Origin: Arthrobacter sp. Soil736
GTDB taxonomy: Bacteria; Actinomycetota; Actinomycetes; Actinomycetales; Micrococcaceae
Length of the DNA stretch: 61,910 nucleotides
Reading direction: 5' to 3'
Assembly (NCBI RefSeq): GCF_001428005.1
Contig: NZ_LMSB01000001.1
Coordinates: 1,623 to 63,532, forward strand
A model generated the notes under the pieces. The model saw only the letters and a program-made list of their open reading frames with translations. It was not told where the DNA came from and did not search any database. Made by a program: the position numbers and the translations under genes. Below, piece by piece: positions 33,492 to 41,935 of the stretch (position 1 is the stretch's first letter; each line of letters starts with the position of its first letter).

Positions 33492-35066
33492 TCAGCGCTC
33501 CAGCGGCTGCGCGCCGCCGTCGGACACTCCGCCATCCGCACCACCCGGATCCGCCGCGACGTAGGCAGACGGAACCGCGTCCGGCACTGCGGCCGCGGCG
33601 ACGGCGGCTTCCGCCGAGGCCACAAGCTTCCGTTCTTCGAGGAGTTCCTGGAACCAGTAGTAGGACGCCTTCGGCGTCCGCTCCAGGGTCTCGAAGTCCA
33701 CGTGCACCAGCCCGAACGGCTGCTTGTAGCCGCCGGACCACTCGAAGTTGTCCATCAGGGACCATACGTAATAGCCGCGAAGATCGACCCCTGCCGCCAC
33801 GCCGCCCGGAGCCGTGGCCTCAAGCGCAGCGCCCAGATGGTCCGACAGGTAGCGCAGGCGCCGCTCGTCCGGGATGAACCTGCGGTTGGCCGATTTGTCC
33901 GTGACGATGATGTCCTCGAAGCTCGCGCCGCCTTCGGTAATGATGACGGGCGGAAGATTGCGATAGCGGTCCCGCATTTCCTTGAGTGCGACCGCCATGT
34001 ACTTTGGCTTCACCGGCCAGCCGTAGGCCGTGGTATCCGTGTCCGGCCAGGGCTCAATGTGCAGCGGGGCGACGGGCGCGGCGGCGCTGAGAACGTCCCC
34101 AATGGCCTCCGCCATGGCCGCGGGCACCGGGCTGTCGCCGGCGCCGGCCGCCACCCGCGTGGGCATGTAATAGTTGAGCCCGTAGAAATCCAGCGGCTGG
34201 GAAATGATGGCCATGTCCTCGTCCGGATGCTCAAAAGACGAAAAGAACTTTCCGACGCGGACGAGGTCCGGGTACTTTCCCGTCAGGACCGGATCCGCGT
34301 AAAGGCGGTTTTGGGCCACATCCATAGCCCCCGCGCTCATCCAATCCAGCGGGTTGCCGGAATGCGGCACCATGGGTGAGTAGACGTTGGTCATGCCGAT
34401 TTCGCCCGGCACCTTGGCCGCCCGGAGCGCCTGGAGCGCGAGCCCGTGGCCCAGCAACTGGTGATGGACGGTGGGCAGCCCGTTCGCGAACTCCGCTTTG
34501 CCCGGCGAATGCAGGCCGAGCGCATAGCCGTTGGTGGTGACCGTTGCGGGCTCGTTGATGGTCACCCAGCGGGCAACCCTGTCCCCGTAAGCGGCTGCGG
34601 CGATGGATGCGAACTCCCCCAGCCGGTAGGCCGTATCCCTGTTCAGCCATCCGCCGGCCTCGTCCAGGGGCAAGGGCGTGTCCCAGTGGTAGAGCGTCAC
34701 CATCGGGGAGATCCCGTTGGCCAGGAGCTCGTCCAGCAAGCGGTCATAGAAGTCCATCCCTGCGCGGTTCACCGGTCCGCTGCCGCCGGGCTGGATCCGC
34801 GGCCAGGAGAGGGAGAACCTATAGGAATCGATGCCCAGTTCCTTCATGAGGGCAACGTCCTCGGGCATCCGGTGGTAGTGGTCGCACGACACCGCGGGGC
34901 TATGGCCGTCCACGATCGCACCGGGCCTGGCAGCAAAGACATCCCAGCCTGCCGGTCCGCGGCCGTCCTCGTCGAGCGCGCCTTCGATCTGGAAAGCGGC
35001 CGTGGCCACTCCGAGCGTGAAGGACGCTGGAATCGTGGCGGCCAACTCTTTGGCGGACGTGTGCAT
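33492..35066 (-). CDS. family 1 beta-glucosidase
   Basis: 524 residues. GH1 TIM-barrel with FTLGVATAAFQIEGA at the N-terminus, DHYHRMPEDVALMKELGIDSYRFSLSWPRI, the acid/base Glu in WVTINEPATV and the nucleophile Glu in VIITEGGAS (usually ITENG; here the Asn is Gly). The C-terminal GYYVWSLMDNFEWSGGYKQPFGLVHVDF is typical. It hydrolyses beta-linked di- and oligosaccharides such as cellobiose in the cytoplasm. About 45 Ala/Gly-rich residues after the barrel are extra. GAGGT precedes ATG 35066. Three tandem 16-bp repeats lie in its upstream region. Confidence 0.93.
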   Translation of the reverse strand: MHTSAKELAATIPASFTLGVATAAFQIEGALDEDGRGPAGWDVFAARPGAIVDGHSPAVSCDHYHRMPEDVALMKELGIDSYRFSLSWPRIQPGGSGPVNRAGMDFYDRLLDELLANGISPMVTLYHWDTPLPLDEAGGWLNRDTAYRLGEFASIAAAAYGDRVARWVTINEPATVTTNGYALGLHSPGKAEFANGLPTVHHQLLGHGLALQALRAAKVPGEIGMTNVYSPMVPHSGNPLDWMSAGAMDVAQNRLYADPVLTGKYPDLVRVGKFFSSFEHPDEDMAIISQPLDFYGLNYYMPTRVAAGAGDSPVPAAMAEAIGDVLSAAAPVAPLHIEPWPDTDTTAYGWPVKPKYMAVALKEMRDRYRNLPPVIITEGGASFEDIIVTDKSANRRFIPDERRLRYLSDHLGAALEATAPGGVAAGVDLRGYYVWSLMDNFEWSGGYKQPFGLVHVDFETLERTPKASYYWFQELLEERKLVASAEAAVAAAAVPDAVPSAYVAADPGGADGGVSDGGAQPLER

Positions 35067-35109
35067 GGCTGGGACCTCTATGGTGTTGTCGGGACGGCTG
35101 CGTGCATGG

Positions 35110-35157
35110 CGGTTTGCTGAATGTGCGGCTTGCTGAATCTACGGTTTGCTGAATGTA
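35110..35157. repeat. three tandem 16-bp repeats upstream of the beta-glucosidase gene
   Basis: CGGTTTGCTGAATGTG, CGGCTTGCTGAATCTA and CGGTTTGCTGAATGTA at 35110, 35126 and 35142, in the 254-bp region between the divergent beta-glucosidase and AAA ATPase genes. They may be operator repeats or a variable tandem repeat. Confidence 0.7.
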
Positions 35158-35320
35158 CCCTGTCCGGACGTCAGGCCTTCTCCTTCGATGGCTTCGTGGA
35201 TTGCGGTACCTTCCAGAATGGCACAGGCGGTGCTGGCTGACGAGGTCTTCCTGCTCCGGCGGACGGGCGCGCGCAGGGGGATCCGCAGGCTTCGGCTGAT
35301 GGCACTGGTAGGGTCTGCGC

Positions 35321-36748
35321 ATGGATGAAAATTTGGGGAAGTTCATCGACAATTTTGCCCGGCTGGTGGAACTCGCGCAGTCCGGTCAGCACCGGGTCCG
35401 GGCCGGAACCCAGCTGCTGACGACGCTCACGGACCATCTGGGGACACCCGCCGAATCACTGTCCGTTGTGGTGGAGGAGATTCCGCCGCACCGGTTCGTG
35501 GATGCGGACATCCTGATGGCCGAACTTGCCGGCGCGGATGAGGGCTTCCAGCTCGTGGGCGTCGGCGGCGGGGACCAGCGCCACCACCAGTCATTGAGCG
35601 ACATGCTGCAGCAATCCCAGTTCTTCCCCCAGTTCCCGCTGTCCCAGCCCGATTACACCAACCTCGCCGTGGGGCCGGATGAGCAGCGGCAGGCGGTGGC
35701 GCTCGGGCTGTGGCTCTTCAGGCACGGAGGCAGACCGGTCGCCGTGCTGCAGCGGGACGCCAACCCCCGGTACGGACGGCAATCCGCGTCCCTTGAAGTC
35801 CTGGCAGGCGACACCACGAACGCCGCAGGCTTCCTGTCCGAGTTCCGCAGGCAGATGCAGCACCGCAGTGTCCTGAAGGGCCAGGTCATTTCCCTCGTCA
35901 TGGGCGAGTACGGTCCCAGCGCCGCCGGGGTAACGTTCCATGCCCGGCCGGCCCTGGCCGCCTCTGATGTCATCCTGCCGGACGGTCTGCTGCAAAAGGT
36001 GTCGGACCATGCCCTCGGCATCGCCGAGCACCGTGAGTCGCTCAGCGAATACGGGCAGCACCTCAAGCGGGGCATCCTGCTCTACGGCAAGCCGGGCACG
36101 GGAAAGACGCATACCGTGCGGTATTTGTTGAGCCAGAGTGAGGGCGCCACCGCCATCCTCCTGTCCGGCGGATCACTGGCCAGAATCTCGGAAGCCGCCA
36201 CCATGGCCAGGGCACTGCAGCCCTCCATCGTGGTCCTTGAGGACTGCGACCTGATCGCCGAGGACCGGAGCTTCGGGCACGGACCGCAGCCGCTGCTGTT
36301 CGAGGTGCTGGACGCCATGGACGGCCTGGACAGCGACGCCGACGTTGCGTTCGTCCTCACCACGAACCGCGTGGACATGCTTGAGCGCGCCCTGGCACAG
36401 CGTCCCGGCCGAGTGGACCTTGCCGTGGAGATCCCCCTTCCGGCCCCGTCAGAGCGCACCGAGCTGGTGAAACTGTATGCCCGCGGAATCCCCTTCAGTC
36501 CTGCTGCAGTACAGGATGCCGCCGAGCGCACCGAAGGCACCACGGCATCGTTTGCCCGCGAACTTGTGCGCCGCGCCGTGGTGGCCGCGGCGTTGGAGGG
36601 CGTGCCCGTCGCCGACGGACACCTGGGCCAGGCGGTGGACGGGCTGATGGCCGACGGCGAGGCCCTCACCCGGAGCCTCCTTGGCAGTGGCCCCGGCGAC
36701 GGCGACGGCTTCGGCGGGCCGGGCTTCGGCGGGCCGGGCTTCGGCTGA
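35321..36748 (+). CDS. AAA+ ATPase with N-terminal domain and Gly-Phe repeat tail
   Basis: 475 residues. The AAA module spans about residues 215-420: Walker A GKPGTGKT near 256, Walker B IVVLEDCDLI near 303, sensor 1 VLTTNRVD and the arginine-finger region AQRPGRVDLAVEIPLP. This resembles the FtsH/CDC48-type ATPase domain without a protease part. The first 200 residues are unlike other families I know. The C-terminus repeats the pentapeptide GFGGP and stops inside a repeat. It probably remodels or unfolds a protein partner in the cytoplasm. The start ATG 35321 gives the longest consistent product. Confidence 0.85.
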   Translation: MDENLGKFIDNFARLVELAQSGQHRVRAGTQLLTTLTDHLGTPAESLSVVVEEIPPHRFVDADILMAELAGADEGFQLVGVGGGDQRHHQSLSDMLQQSQFFPQFPLSQPDYTNLAVGPDEQRQAVALGLWLFRHGGRPVAVLQRDANPRYGRQSASLEVLAGDTTNAAGFLSEFRRQMQHRSVLKGQVISLVMGEYGPSAAGVTFHARPALAASDVILPDGLLQKVSDHALGIAEHRESLSEYGQHLKRGILLYGKPGTGKTHTVRYLLSQSEGATAILLSGGSLARISEAATMARALQPSIVVLEDCDLIAEDRSFGHGPQPLLFEVLDAMDGLDSDADVAFVLTTNRVDMLERALAQRPGRVDLAVEIPLPAPSERTELVKLYARGIPFSPAAVQDAAERTEGTTASFARELVRRAVVAAALEGVPVADGHLGQAVDGLMADGEALTRSLLGSGPGDGDGFGGPGFGGPGFG

Positions 36749-36766
36749 CCTGGCTTCGGCGGGCCG
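36707..36766 (+). repeat. four tandem 15-bp repeats at the AAA gene end, stop codon inside copy 3
   Basis: GGCTTCGGCGGGCCG occurs at 36707, 36722 and 36752; the third unit (36737-36751) reads GGCTTCGGCTGACCT, whose TGA ends the gene. Reading continues in frame for 14 more codons to a second TGA at 36791-36793. Confidence 0.8.
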
Positions 36767-36838
36767 GGCCCCTTCCACCCCGGGGCGCAATGACGCGGTG
36801 CACATGGCGCGGAGCACAGTGACAGGGGACGCAGGGTT

Positions 36839-37189
36839 TCAGGCCCAGGGACCGCTCTCCGACCGGACCGGGGTGACCCGCAGTGGCGGATCCGGGTGCC
36901 GGACGAGCCGGACGGGGACGTTCCGCGGATCGCCGGTATTCCGGCCGGCAGCATGGGCGTCGGCGGCGGAACGGGCGCTTTCCTGGTCATAGGCTCTACG
37001 GCGTTCCGGGTCCCGAAGAACGAAGAAGGCCTGCATGATGCGCTGCAGCTCGGCCGGCACGGCTTCCCCGCTGCCCAGGTCAGGGTGATGCGTGCGCATC
37101 AGGAAACGGTAGGCGCGGGCGATCTCCTGCTGCGTGGCACTGCGGGGAACGTGCAACACCGCGTAGTGATCCGGAAGGGTGCTGGACAT
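36839..37189 (-). CDS. J-domain (DnaJ-like) protein
   Basis: 116 residues from ATG 37189, preceded by AGGGGACC. The J domain fills residues 7-75: HYAVLHVPRSATQQEIARAYRFLMRTHHPDLGSGE with the essential HPD, then FFVLRDPERRRAYDQE. The remaining tail (VPVRLVRHPDPPLRVTPVR) is short, basic and lacks the Gly/Phe, zinc and substrate domains of full DnaJ. It would stimulate the ATPase of a DnaK partner. It lies 100 bases downstream of an Hsp20 gene on the same strand, suggesting a small stress module. Confidence 0.88.
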   Translation of the reverse strand: MSSTLPDHYAVLHVPRSATQQEIARAYRFLMRTHHPDLGSGEAVPAELQRIMQAFFVLRDPERRRAYDQESARSAADAHAAGRNTGDPRNVPVRLVRHPDPPLRVTPVRSESGPWA

Positions 37190-37289
37190 GAGGGTCCCCT
37201 GCTGGAGAGTTTGGGTGCGGCTTCCGGTTCCGCCCGAAGCCCGGAGGCCGGAAAGCGGAGACCGGAAGCCACTCCCATAGCGACGACGG

Positions 37290-37712
37290 CTATTTTCCGA
37301 TCTCGTGTTGCTGGCCCTTGCTCTCAATCGCGATCTTGCGGGGCTTGGCCTGTTCGGCAACCGGGATCCGGAGCGTCAGCACTCCGAAATCATAGGTGGC
37401 CTTGATGTTCTCAGTGTCGAGCGTGTCGCCCAGAATCAGCTGGCGGCTGAAGACTCCGCGCGGCCGCTCGGCAACCACCAGCTCAACGTTGGGCTGCGTG
37501 GGGTCGCGACGCTCGGCCCTGACTGTCAGGACGTTCCTTTCAACGTTGAGGTCCACGGTGTCGGGCGAGACGCCGGGCAGGTCAAAGGCGACGACAAACT
37601 CGCCGTCTTCCTGCCACGCGTCCATGGGCATGGCAGCCGGACGTGCCGCGGTTCCGAAGACCTGCTGGGTGAGCCGGTCCAGCTCACGGAACGGGTCGGT
37701 ACGGATTAACAT
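37290..37712 (-). CDS. small heat-shock protein, Hsp20/alpha-crystallin family
   Basis: About 140 residues. The alpha-crystallin domain spans about residues 28-125: [73 protein letters not shown] with the closing Leu-Arg-Ile-Pro that usually docks between dimers. It is an ATP-independent holdase. Two adjacent ATG codons (37715, 37712) follow AAGGAG; either fits. The upstream region separates it from a divergent HspR-like regulator. A second, diverged Hsp20 lies at 56583-57035. Confidence 0.92.
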   Translation of the reverse strand: MLIRTDPFRELDRLTQQVFGTAARPAAMPMDAWQEDGEFVVAFDLPGVSPDTVDLNVERNVLTVRAERRDPTQPNVELVVAERPRGVFSRQLILGDTLDTENIKATYDFGVLTLRIPVAEQAKPRKIAIESKGQQHEIGK

Positions 37713-37761
37713 CATTTCCCACTCCTTCAGCATGTAGGTGTTCATGGCAACCCACTCCCAG

Positions 37762-37816
37762 ATCTATGGTAGTGGATATAGATTTTTTATAGCACTGGTG
37801 ACAAACTTGGTGCAAG
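37762..37816. promoter_or_regulatory. divergent hsp20/hspR-like promoter and operators
   Basis: On the minus strand TTGTCA (37799-37804) and TATATC (37775-37780) are spaced by 18 bases, as in MerR-type promoters. The inverted repeat ATCTAT (37762-37767)/ATAGAT (37778-37783) covers the -10, and CTTG-GTG-CAAG (37806-37816) lies just upstream of the -35. The CTTG/CAAG halves recall the HspR site HAIR, but the spacing is not the classical one. Confidence 0.45.
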
Positions 37817-37852
37817 AGACTATTTCGAAAATTTTCCAGACCGGGGGAAACG

Positions 37853-38164
37853 GTGGCAGATCAAGTCGGCGGCCGGGGGCTGTACGCCATTTCCGTGGTG
37901 GCGGAACTCCTCGGTACCGGCCAGCAAAACATCCGGCTGTACGAGCGCCGCGGCCTGCTCACGCCGGAGCGGACCTCAGGCGGAACCAGGCAGTACAGCG
38001 AGTCGGACCTGGCGGTCCTGCGCCGGATCGGGGAGCTCCTGGACGAAGGGCTCAACCTGGCGGGCGTGGCAAGGGTGCTCGAGCTCGAGGTGGACAACGC
38101 CAGGCTCCGCCGCGAGCTGGAACGGGCCCGCTCCCGAAGTTCGCGGCGGCCCGGCGGCGTCTGA
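37853..38164 (+). CDS. MerR-family regulator, HspR-like
   Basis: 103 residues starting at GTG 37853. A MerR helix-turn-helix fills residues 9-75: LYAISVVAELLGTGQQNIRLYERRGLLTPERTSGGTRQYSESDLAVLRRI, then a short coiled coil (LELEVDNARLRRELERA). It lacks an effector domain, as HspR does. Divergent from an Hsp20 gene, it is most likely the repressor of that gene, released on heat or unfolding stress. The YERRGLLTP wording fits HspR-type proteins better than metal-sensing MerR. Confidence 0.85.
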   Translation: MADQVGGRGLYAISVVAELLGTGQQNIRLYERRGLLTPERTSGGTRQYSESDLAVLRRIGELLDEGLNLAGVARVLELEVDNARLRRELERARSRSSRRPGGV

Positions 38165-38201
38165 GCTCCCCCGGCGCCGTACCGCCGCGCCGCACTGCCG
38201 C

Positions 38202-38507
38202 TCAGCTCCGTCCGCCAGCAAGCAGGAAGGACTCCTCCAGCAGCTCGGCGAGTTCGTCGCCGTCGAGCCTTGAAAGCCGGACGAGCACCAACTGCGGCGA
38301 CCTCTCGTGGTGCGGCGTCCAGAAGTATGCCTCCGGATCCGTGCCCGCGAGCGCCTCGCGCTCCCCGGTTTTGACGGTCAGCACGCCCTCTTCCCAGATC
38401 CGGGCCATCAGTGTCTTTGCGAACCAGGCCGGTTGGCCCCAGCTGGGACGTTCCGTGACGCCCGGCAGCGAGAGGCAGATGCGGCGGACGTCGGCTTCAG
38501 TGGCCAT
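38202..38507 (-). CDS. MmcQ/YjbR family protein
   Basis: 101 residues of the CyaY-like/YjbR fold: ICLSLPGVTERPSWGQPAWFAK, then VLTVKTGEREALAG, TPHHERSPQLVLVRLSRLD. Family members are small cytoplasmic proteins; some bind DNA, but the role is unproven. ATG 38507 opens an 18-base-or-so shorter spacer to the PAP2 gene upstream on the same strand (its stop at 38569), so the two may be co-transcribed. Confidence 0.85.
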   Translation of the reverse strand: MATEADVRRICLSLPGVTERPSWGQPAWFAKTLMARIWEEGVLTVKTGEREALAGTDPEAYFWTPHHERSPQLVLVRLSRLDGDELAELLEESFLLAGGRS

Positions 38508-38568
38508 GCCCTACTGTGGCACCGTGCGCCGGCCACGGCAATCTTCGCCGGACACCCGTGTGCCGTCC

Positions 38569-39345
38569 TCAGTCCGAGGGGGAATCGGCCTTGGACAGCT
38601 CGCCAGTGATGGCTTCACCCCGAACCCGGGCGGTACGCCACGTATCCACGGCGATGACGGCGCCCACCACCACAAGGGACAGCGCCACGGAGGCAACGGC
38701 GTCGCTCACCCAGTGGTAGCCCAGGTAGAGCCGGCTGACCGCTGCCAGGAACACGCCAATAATGGCGACGGCAAATGCGACGACGACCGACCTGGACTTG
38801 CGCCGGGAAAACACCAGGAACGTGGTCACCAGCAGGAAATCCGAGGCACCCAGGACATGGCCGGAAGGGAAGGAAAAGGTGTGGTCGGCCCCGAAGAGCA
38901 TGAGATCCACAGGCGGGCGGTCACGCCCAACGGAATGGCCGATGAGCTGCGCCAGCCCCACGCCCGTGACCATCGCGGCGGCCAGCAAAATGGGCCGCCA
39001 GGCGTGCTTGGCCAGGATCCCCCATGCGACGGTGACAACCAGGACGATGATAGGCAGCGCAACGGGCCCGAATATGACCGCAAGGACAATCATGACGACG
39101 GTCAGTGCATCGGAGCGCAGCGTCAGCAGCCATCTTCGCGCTGACTCGTCGGCGCTCGCCAATCCATCCTGCTGAAGGACGCCGACCAGAGACACGACGA
39201 AGATGGCGGCGCCCACCAGGATCAGGACCACCGCGGTCGCGTAGAGCGCTTTTCTCGCTCCGGGGTCCATATAGCGTTCCTCGACCACGAACTTGTCGTG
39301 GAACGTCCGCCACCAGCCCGCCTTGCCCGCTGATTCTTCTGCCAT
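38569..39345 (-). CDS. PAP2-family membrane phosphatase
   Basis: 258 residues with five or six hydrophobic segments. The three PAP2 active-site motifs are present: GRDRPPV (KxxxxxxRP region), FPSGHVLG and SRLYLGYHWVSD. It removes phosphate from a membrane lipid such as phosphatidate or undecaprenyl pyrophosphate on the outer face of the membrane. The N-terminal 30 residues are cytoplasmic and basic/aromatic. It opens a region of decayed genes downstream on the plus strand. Confidence 0.9.
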   Translation of the reverse strand: MAEESAGKAGWWRTFHDKFVVEERYMDPGARKALYATAVVLILVGAAIFVVSLVGVLQQDGLASADESARRWLLTLRSDALTVVMIVLAVIFGPVALPIIVLVVTVAWGILAKHAWRPILLAAAMVTGVGLAQLIGHSVGRDRPPVDLMLFGADHTFSFPSGHVLGASDFLLVTTFLVFSRRKSRSVVVAFAVAIIGVFLAAVSRLYLGYHWVSDAVASVALSLVVVGAVIAVDTWRTARVRGEAITGELSKADSPSD

Positions 39346-39667
39346 TGGAAGCCTTGCCTGTGCGCCGAGGGGAAACCGTTCTCTGATGAAGAATATCCCC
39401 GTTGCGGAAACGCCGGGCGGGAAAACGGCGTATCCGGCGGCGCCTTACGGATGCACCGCAGCGCTGTTACCGTGCAGTACCCAGCCACTGCAAGGTCCCA
39501 GAAGACACCCCCGTGGACACCACCGAGCCGAGCTGACGCTGCCGGATCCGGGGCCCGGATCAGGGCGCCGCGTCCTGGATCCGGCCCCGCATCCGGGCCC
39601 TGTCCCACAGCAGGGCCCCGGTGGATAATGGACTCACACTGGTGGCGACGCAGCTACGGAGGATGCC
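39346..39667. other. 322-bp region without a clear gene
   Basis: Between PAP2 and the 65-residue membrane protein gene. It is GC-rich and contains the perfect palindrome GATCCGGGGCCCGGATC (39545-39561) and nearby copies of GGATCCGG/ATCCGGGCC. No frame has convincing coding features. Confidence 0.5.
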
Positions 39668-39865
39668 ATGAGGATCGTCGGAACGCTATTGATCATCTGG
39701 CTCCTCATCGGGGCCTTCGCTGCATTCCAGCGCGGTTACTTCGGCGGTTCGCCTGCCTCGTGCGCCGAGGCCGGCACCGTGGCGGTGACCATCGCCGCCG
39801 GGCCGCTGAACTACATGGGCGCCAACCCGAAGATCGCCTGCGAAGTCCCGCAGCCCTCGAAGTAG
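39668..39865 (+). CDS. small membrane-anchored or secreted protein, unknown function
   Basis: 65 residues. One hydrophobic N-terminal segment (MRIVGTLLIIWLLIGAFAAF) is followed by a short external domain with two Cys (SPASCAEAG, PKIACEVPQP) that could form a disulfide. GGAGG lies at a good distance before ATG 39668. Similar short proteins occur in actinobacteria, but I know no role. The PhoD remnant begins immediately after its stop in another frame. Confidence 0.7.
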   Translation: MRIVGTLLIIWLLIGAFAAFQRGYFGGSPASCAEAGTVAVTIAAGPLNYMGANPKIACEVPQPSK

Positions 39866-39888
39866 CCGGACCGCACGTTTGCGTTCAC

Positions 39889-40443
39889 CCTCTGCGCACC
39901 ATCACCGGCGCGGAACAGGAGCAGTGGCTGCTGGATGGGTTCCGGAAATCCCGGGCCCGCTGGGACGTCCTGGGCCAGCAGGTGTTCTTCGCCGAACGCG
40001 ACCGCAACGCGGCCGCGGACATCGACGACATGTCCATGGACAGCTGGGACGGCTACGCCGCTTCCCGCCGCCGGATCACCCCGGGCTGGGTGGACGCGAA
40101 GGTTCGCAACGCCGTCGTGCTTACCGGTGACGTCCACCGCAACTGGGCCAACAACGTCAAGGTGGATTACAAGAACCCGGATGCGCCCGTGGTGGGATCG
40201 GAACTGGTGTGCACTTCCGTCACCTCAACGGGCAACGGAACAGGCTCGGTCACGGACCCGACTATGGCTTGGAACGATCACCTGAAGTTCTTCAACGACC
40301 AGCGCGGGTACGTCCGGACCACCATTACCAAGGACTCGATGCAGGCCGACTTCCGGGTCCTGGACTACGTGGTGGCCCCCGGTTCGCCGGTGAGCACCAA
40401 GGCCTCCTTCCAGATCCACGACGGCGTCCCCGGACTGCAGTAG
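39889..40443 (+). pseudogene. alkaline phosphatase D (PhoD) C-terminal remnant
   Basis: About 185 codons matching the C-terminal part of PhoD metallophosphatases: HPLRTITGAEQEQWLLDGFRKSRARWDVLGQQVFFA, then RNAVVLTGDVHRNWANNVK (metal-binding GDVH) and FVR-like RGYVRTTITKDSMQADFRVLDYV, ending SFQIHDGVPGLQ. There is no start codon at the homology boundary and the N-terminal two thirds, including the signal peptide and other metal ligands, are absent. The sequence begins right after the preceding small gene, so this is a deletion remnant. Confidence 0.8.
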
Positions 40444-40562
40444 CGCGGCTCACCGCTTCAGCCGCCGGCGGGGTGCCGGCCGGTTTCGGCCGGCAGCCCG
40501 CTTTCCAACAGGCCCCTTCCGCCGCAGCGCTGAGCGCGGTGCCGGGCGTCAGCGCATGTGAA

Positions 40563-40613
40563 TTGACTCACAATCAGGGAGTAGGCTATTCTCGTGTTGT
40601 TAGCGCTCACAAC
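40563..40613 (+). promoter_or_regulatory. sigma-70 promoter with LacI-type operator before the sugar ABC operon
   Basis: TTGACT (40563-40568), 18 bases, TATTCT (40587-40592), followed directly by GTTGTTAGCGCTCACAAC (40596-40613), a palindrome centred on AGCGCT with one mismatch pair. This is the classic LacI/GalR operator shape, placed over the transcription start, so repression released by a sugar is expected. The LacI gene itself is not in the window. Confidence 0.8.
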
Positions 40614-40711
40614 GTGAGTCGCAACGCCAACTGCCGGTCCCGTCGGAAGGCGCAGATGCCCTTCGACCCAGCACCAATTCGCGGCACGAGTCAGCCGCGG
40701 AAGGAGAACAA

Positions 40712-41836
40712 GTGCGTATCAAGAAACTCCTGGGCGCCTTTGCGGTCGTCCTCGCCGTCACCGTGGGGGCAACCGGCTGCGGCAGCCGGCCCGGTGCCGC
40801 CGCCCCGTCCGGCAGCGCAGATGCTGCCGGCGCCCTGGTGGGCATCTCCATGCCCACCCAGACCTCGGAACGGTGGATCGCCGACGGCAAGAACGTCTCC
40901 GAGTCCGTCGCCAAGCTCGGCTACAAGGCGGACCTTCAGTACGCCAACGACGACATCCCCACACAGGTCTCGCAGATTGAAAACATGCTCACCAAGGGCG
41001 CGAAGGCACTGATCATCGCGGCCATCGACGGCACCACCCTGACGGACGTCCTGGCCAAGGCCAAGGAACAGAACGTCAAGGTCATCGCCTACGACCGCCT
41101 GATCAACGGCACGCCGAATGTCGACTTCTACACCACCTTCGACAACTACACGGTGGGCGTCCAGCAGGCGACCTCCCTCCTGACCGGACTGGGCCTCATG
41201 GACTCCAGCGGCAAGAAGGTGGACGGCAAGGGCCCGTTCAACGTGGAACTCTTCGCCGGCAGCCCGGACGACAACAACGCGAACTTCTTCTGGACCGGCG
41301 CCATGGACACCCTCAAGCCGTTCATGGACGCCGGCACCATCAAGGTGCCCAGCGGCCAGACCAAGTTCGAGCAGGCAGCCATCCTCCGGTGGCAGGCACC
41401 CGTCGCGCAGAAGCGCATGGAGGACATCCTCACCGCCGCCTACAGCTCAGGCAAGAAGCTCGACGGCGTGCTGTCGCCGTACGACGGGCTGTCCATCGGC
41501 ATCATTTCAGCGCTGACCAGCACCGGCGGCTACTCCAAGGGCAGCCTGCCGGTCGTGACCGGCCAGGACGCGGAGAAGGGTTCGGTGAAGTCCATCATCG
41601 CCGGGGAACAGTACTCCACCATCTTCAAGGACACCCGCAAGCTGGGCGAACAGGCAGTGAAGATGGTTGACGCCGTCCTCAAGGGCCAGCAGCCCGAAAC
41701 CAACGACACCGAGACCTACAACAACAAGGTCAAGGTGGTTCCCTCCTTCCTGCTGAAGTCCGTGATCATCACCAAGGACAACTACAAGCCGGAACTCGTC
41801 GACTCCGGTTACTACACGGAGGCCGACATCAAGTAG
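40712..41836 (+). CDS. chvE: ChvE-like multiple-sugar-binding lipoprotein
   Basis: 374 residues. Lipoprotein signal peptide with Cys23 (GATGCGS), then a type-I periplasmic-binding fold: [57 protein letters not shown] and the C-terminal [15 protein letters not shown]. These match ChvE/GguC-associated binding proteins for galactose, arabinose, xylose or glucose. GTG 40712 follows AAGGAG. It is the first gene of a three-gene ABC operon controlled by the operator at 40596. The protein is held at the outer face of the membrane by its lipid. Confidence 0.93.
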   Translation: MRIKKLLGAFAVVLAVTVGATGCGSRPGAAAPSGSADAAGALVGISMPTQTSERWIADGKNVSESVAKLGYKADLQYANDDIPTQVSQIENMLTKGAKALIIAAIDGTTLTDVLAKAKEQNVKVIAYDRLINGTPNVDFYTTFDNYTVGVQQATSLLTGLGLMDSSGKKVDGKGPFNVELFAGSPDDNNANFFWTGAMDTLKPFMDAGTIKVPSGQTKFEQAAILRWQAPVAQKRMEDILTAAYSSGKKLDGVLSPYDGLSIGIISALTSTGGYSKGSLPVVTGQDAEKGSVKSIIAGEQYSTIFKDTRKLGEQAVKMVDAVLKGQQPETNDTETYNNKVKVVPSFLLKSVIITKDNYKPELVDSGYYTEADIK

Positions 41837-41935
41837 CCGCCGTGGCGGGTGCGGCCGGGCGTCGTCCTGGCCGCACCCTCCCGGGGGCCCTGCATCAGCA
41901 GGAGTCCGGCTCCAACCAATCTGCGGGAATTGAAC

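Noticed and set aside
35110..35157. A CRISPR array
   Set aside because: The 16-bp units abut with no spacers and no cas genes are present.
37806..37816. CTTG-GTG-CAAG as a classical HAIR element
   Set aside because: HAIR is CTTGAGT-N7-ACTCAAG; here the arms are short and the spacer is three bases.
39451..39888. N-terminal part of the long frame leading into the PhoD remnant
   Set aside because: It overlaps the 65-residue gene, lacks a ribosome-binding site and has no PhoD homology before about 39889.
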